In this document: in pieces, positions 5,786 through 5,803 of the stretch
How positions within the stretch are numbered: the first letter of the stretch is position 1
Layout of the letters: each line of letters starts with the position of its first letter
DNA from: Deltaproteobacteria bacterium
GTDB taxonomy: Bacteria; Desulfobacterota; Binatia; DP-6
Assembly: GCA_005879245.1 (NCBI GenBank)
Contig: VBLA01000067.1
Location: 1-5,803 of the forward strand
DNA length: 5,803 bases
Reading direction: 5' to 3'
Translations under genes and position numbers: made by a program
Notes under the pieces: generated by a model
What the model was told of the DNA's origin: nothing
Databases searched by the model: none
The model's input: the letters and a program-made list of their open reading frames with translations, nothing else

Positions 5786-5803
5786 CAAGGCGCTCGACGA
5801 CGG

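Noticed and set aside
4820..5788. 322-codon open frame on the - strand opposite the GlgC-like gene
   Set aside because: No recognisable domain; antisense shadow of a well-supported gene.

Overview
The window is a very GC-rich bacterial segment with five genes, all on the + strand and tightly spaced. The high GC, the GH57/DUF4912 pairing and the DnaA-type protein point to a Gram-negative of deltaproteobacterial type or a related environmental lineage. That placement is inference: no rRNA or other taxonomic marker is present.

Layout. (1) 63-863 encodes a DUF4912 protein. (2) 871-2336 encodes a GH57 alpha-glucan branching-enzyme-like protein, 7 nt downstream. Its reading frame is broken: just after the catalytic-nucleophile motif, about 35-40 codons seem to be missing and the frame shifts. 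(3) 2404-2949 encodes an unrecognised 181-residue protein with an N-terminal membrane anchor; a candidate promoter lies in the gap before it. (4) About 290 nt of leader and intergenic sequence (2950-3235) holds a terminator-like hairpin, a candidate promoter, alternative hairpins, a perfect AGGAGG serving a 26-codon leader ORF, and one DnaA-box-like 9-mer. (5) 3236-4534 encodes a full-length but divergent DnaA-type AAA+ initiator. (6) 4565-5785 encodes a GlgC-like protein (ADP-glucose pyrophosphorylase fold) whose nucleotide-binding and sugar-phosphate motifs are degraded, much as in non-catalytic GlgD subunits.

How it fits together. DUF4912, GH57 and the GlgC-like protein point to storage alpha-glucan (glycogen) metabolism. 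The surprise is the DnaA-type gene, which sits 30 nt before the GlgC-like gene with neither dnaN nor a recognisable origin nearby. It could be a displaced chromosomal initiator or a second DnaA used as a regulator; the sequence alone cannot decide. No mobile element, CRISPR array, tRNA or rRNA was seen. The most notable points are the DnaA/GlgC-like pairing, the pseudoenzyme-like GlgC, the broken GH57 gene and the structured leader before dnaA.
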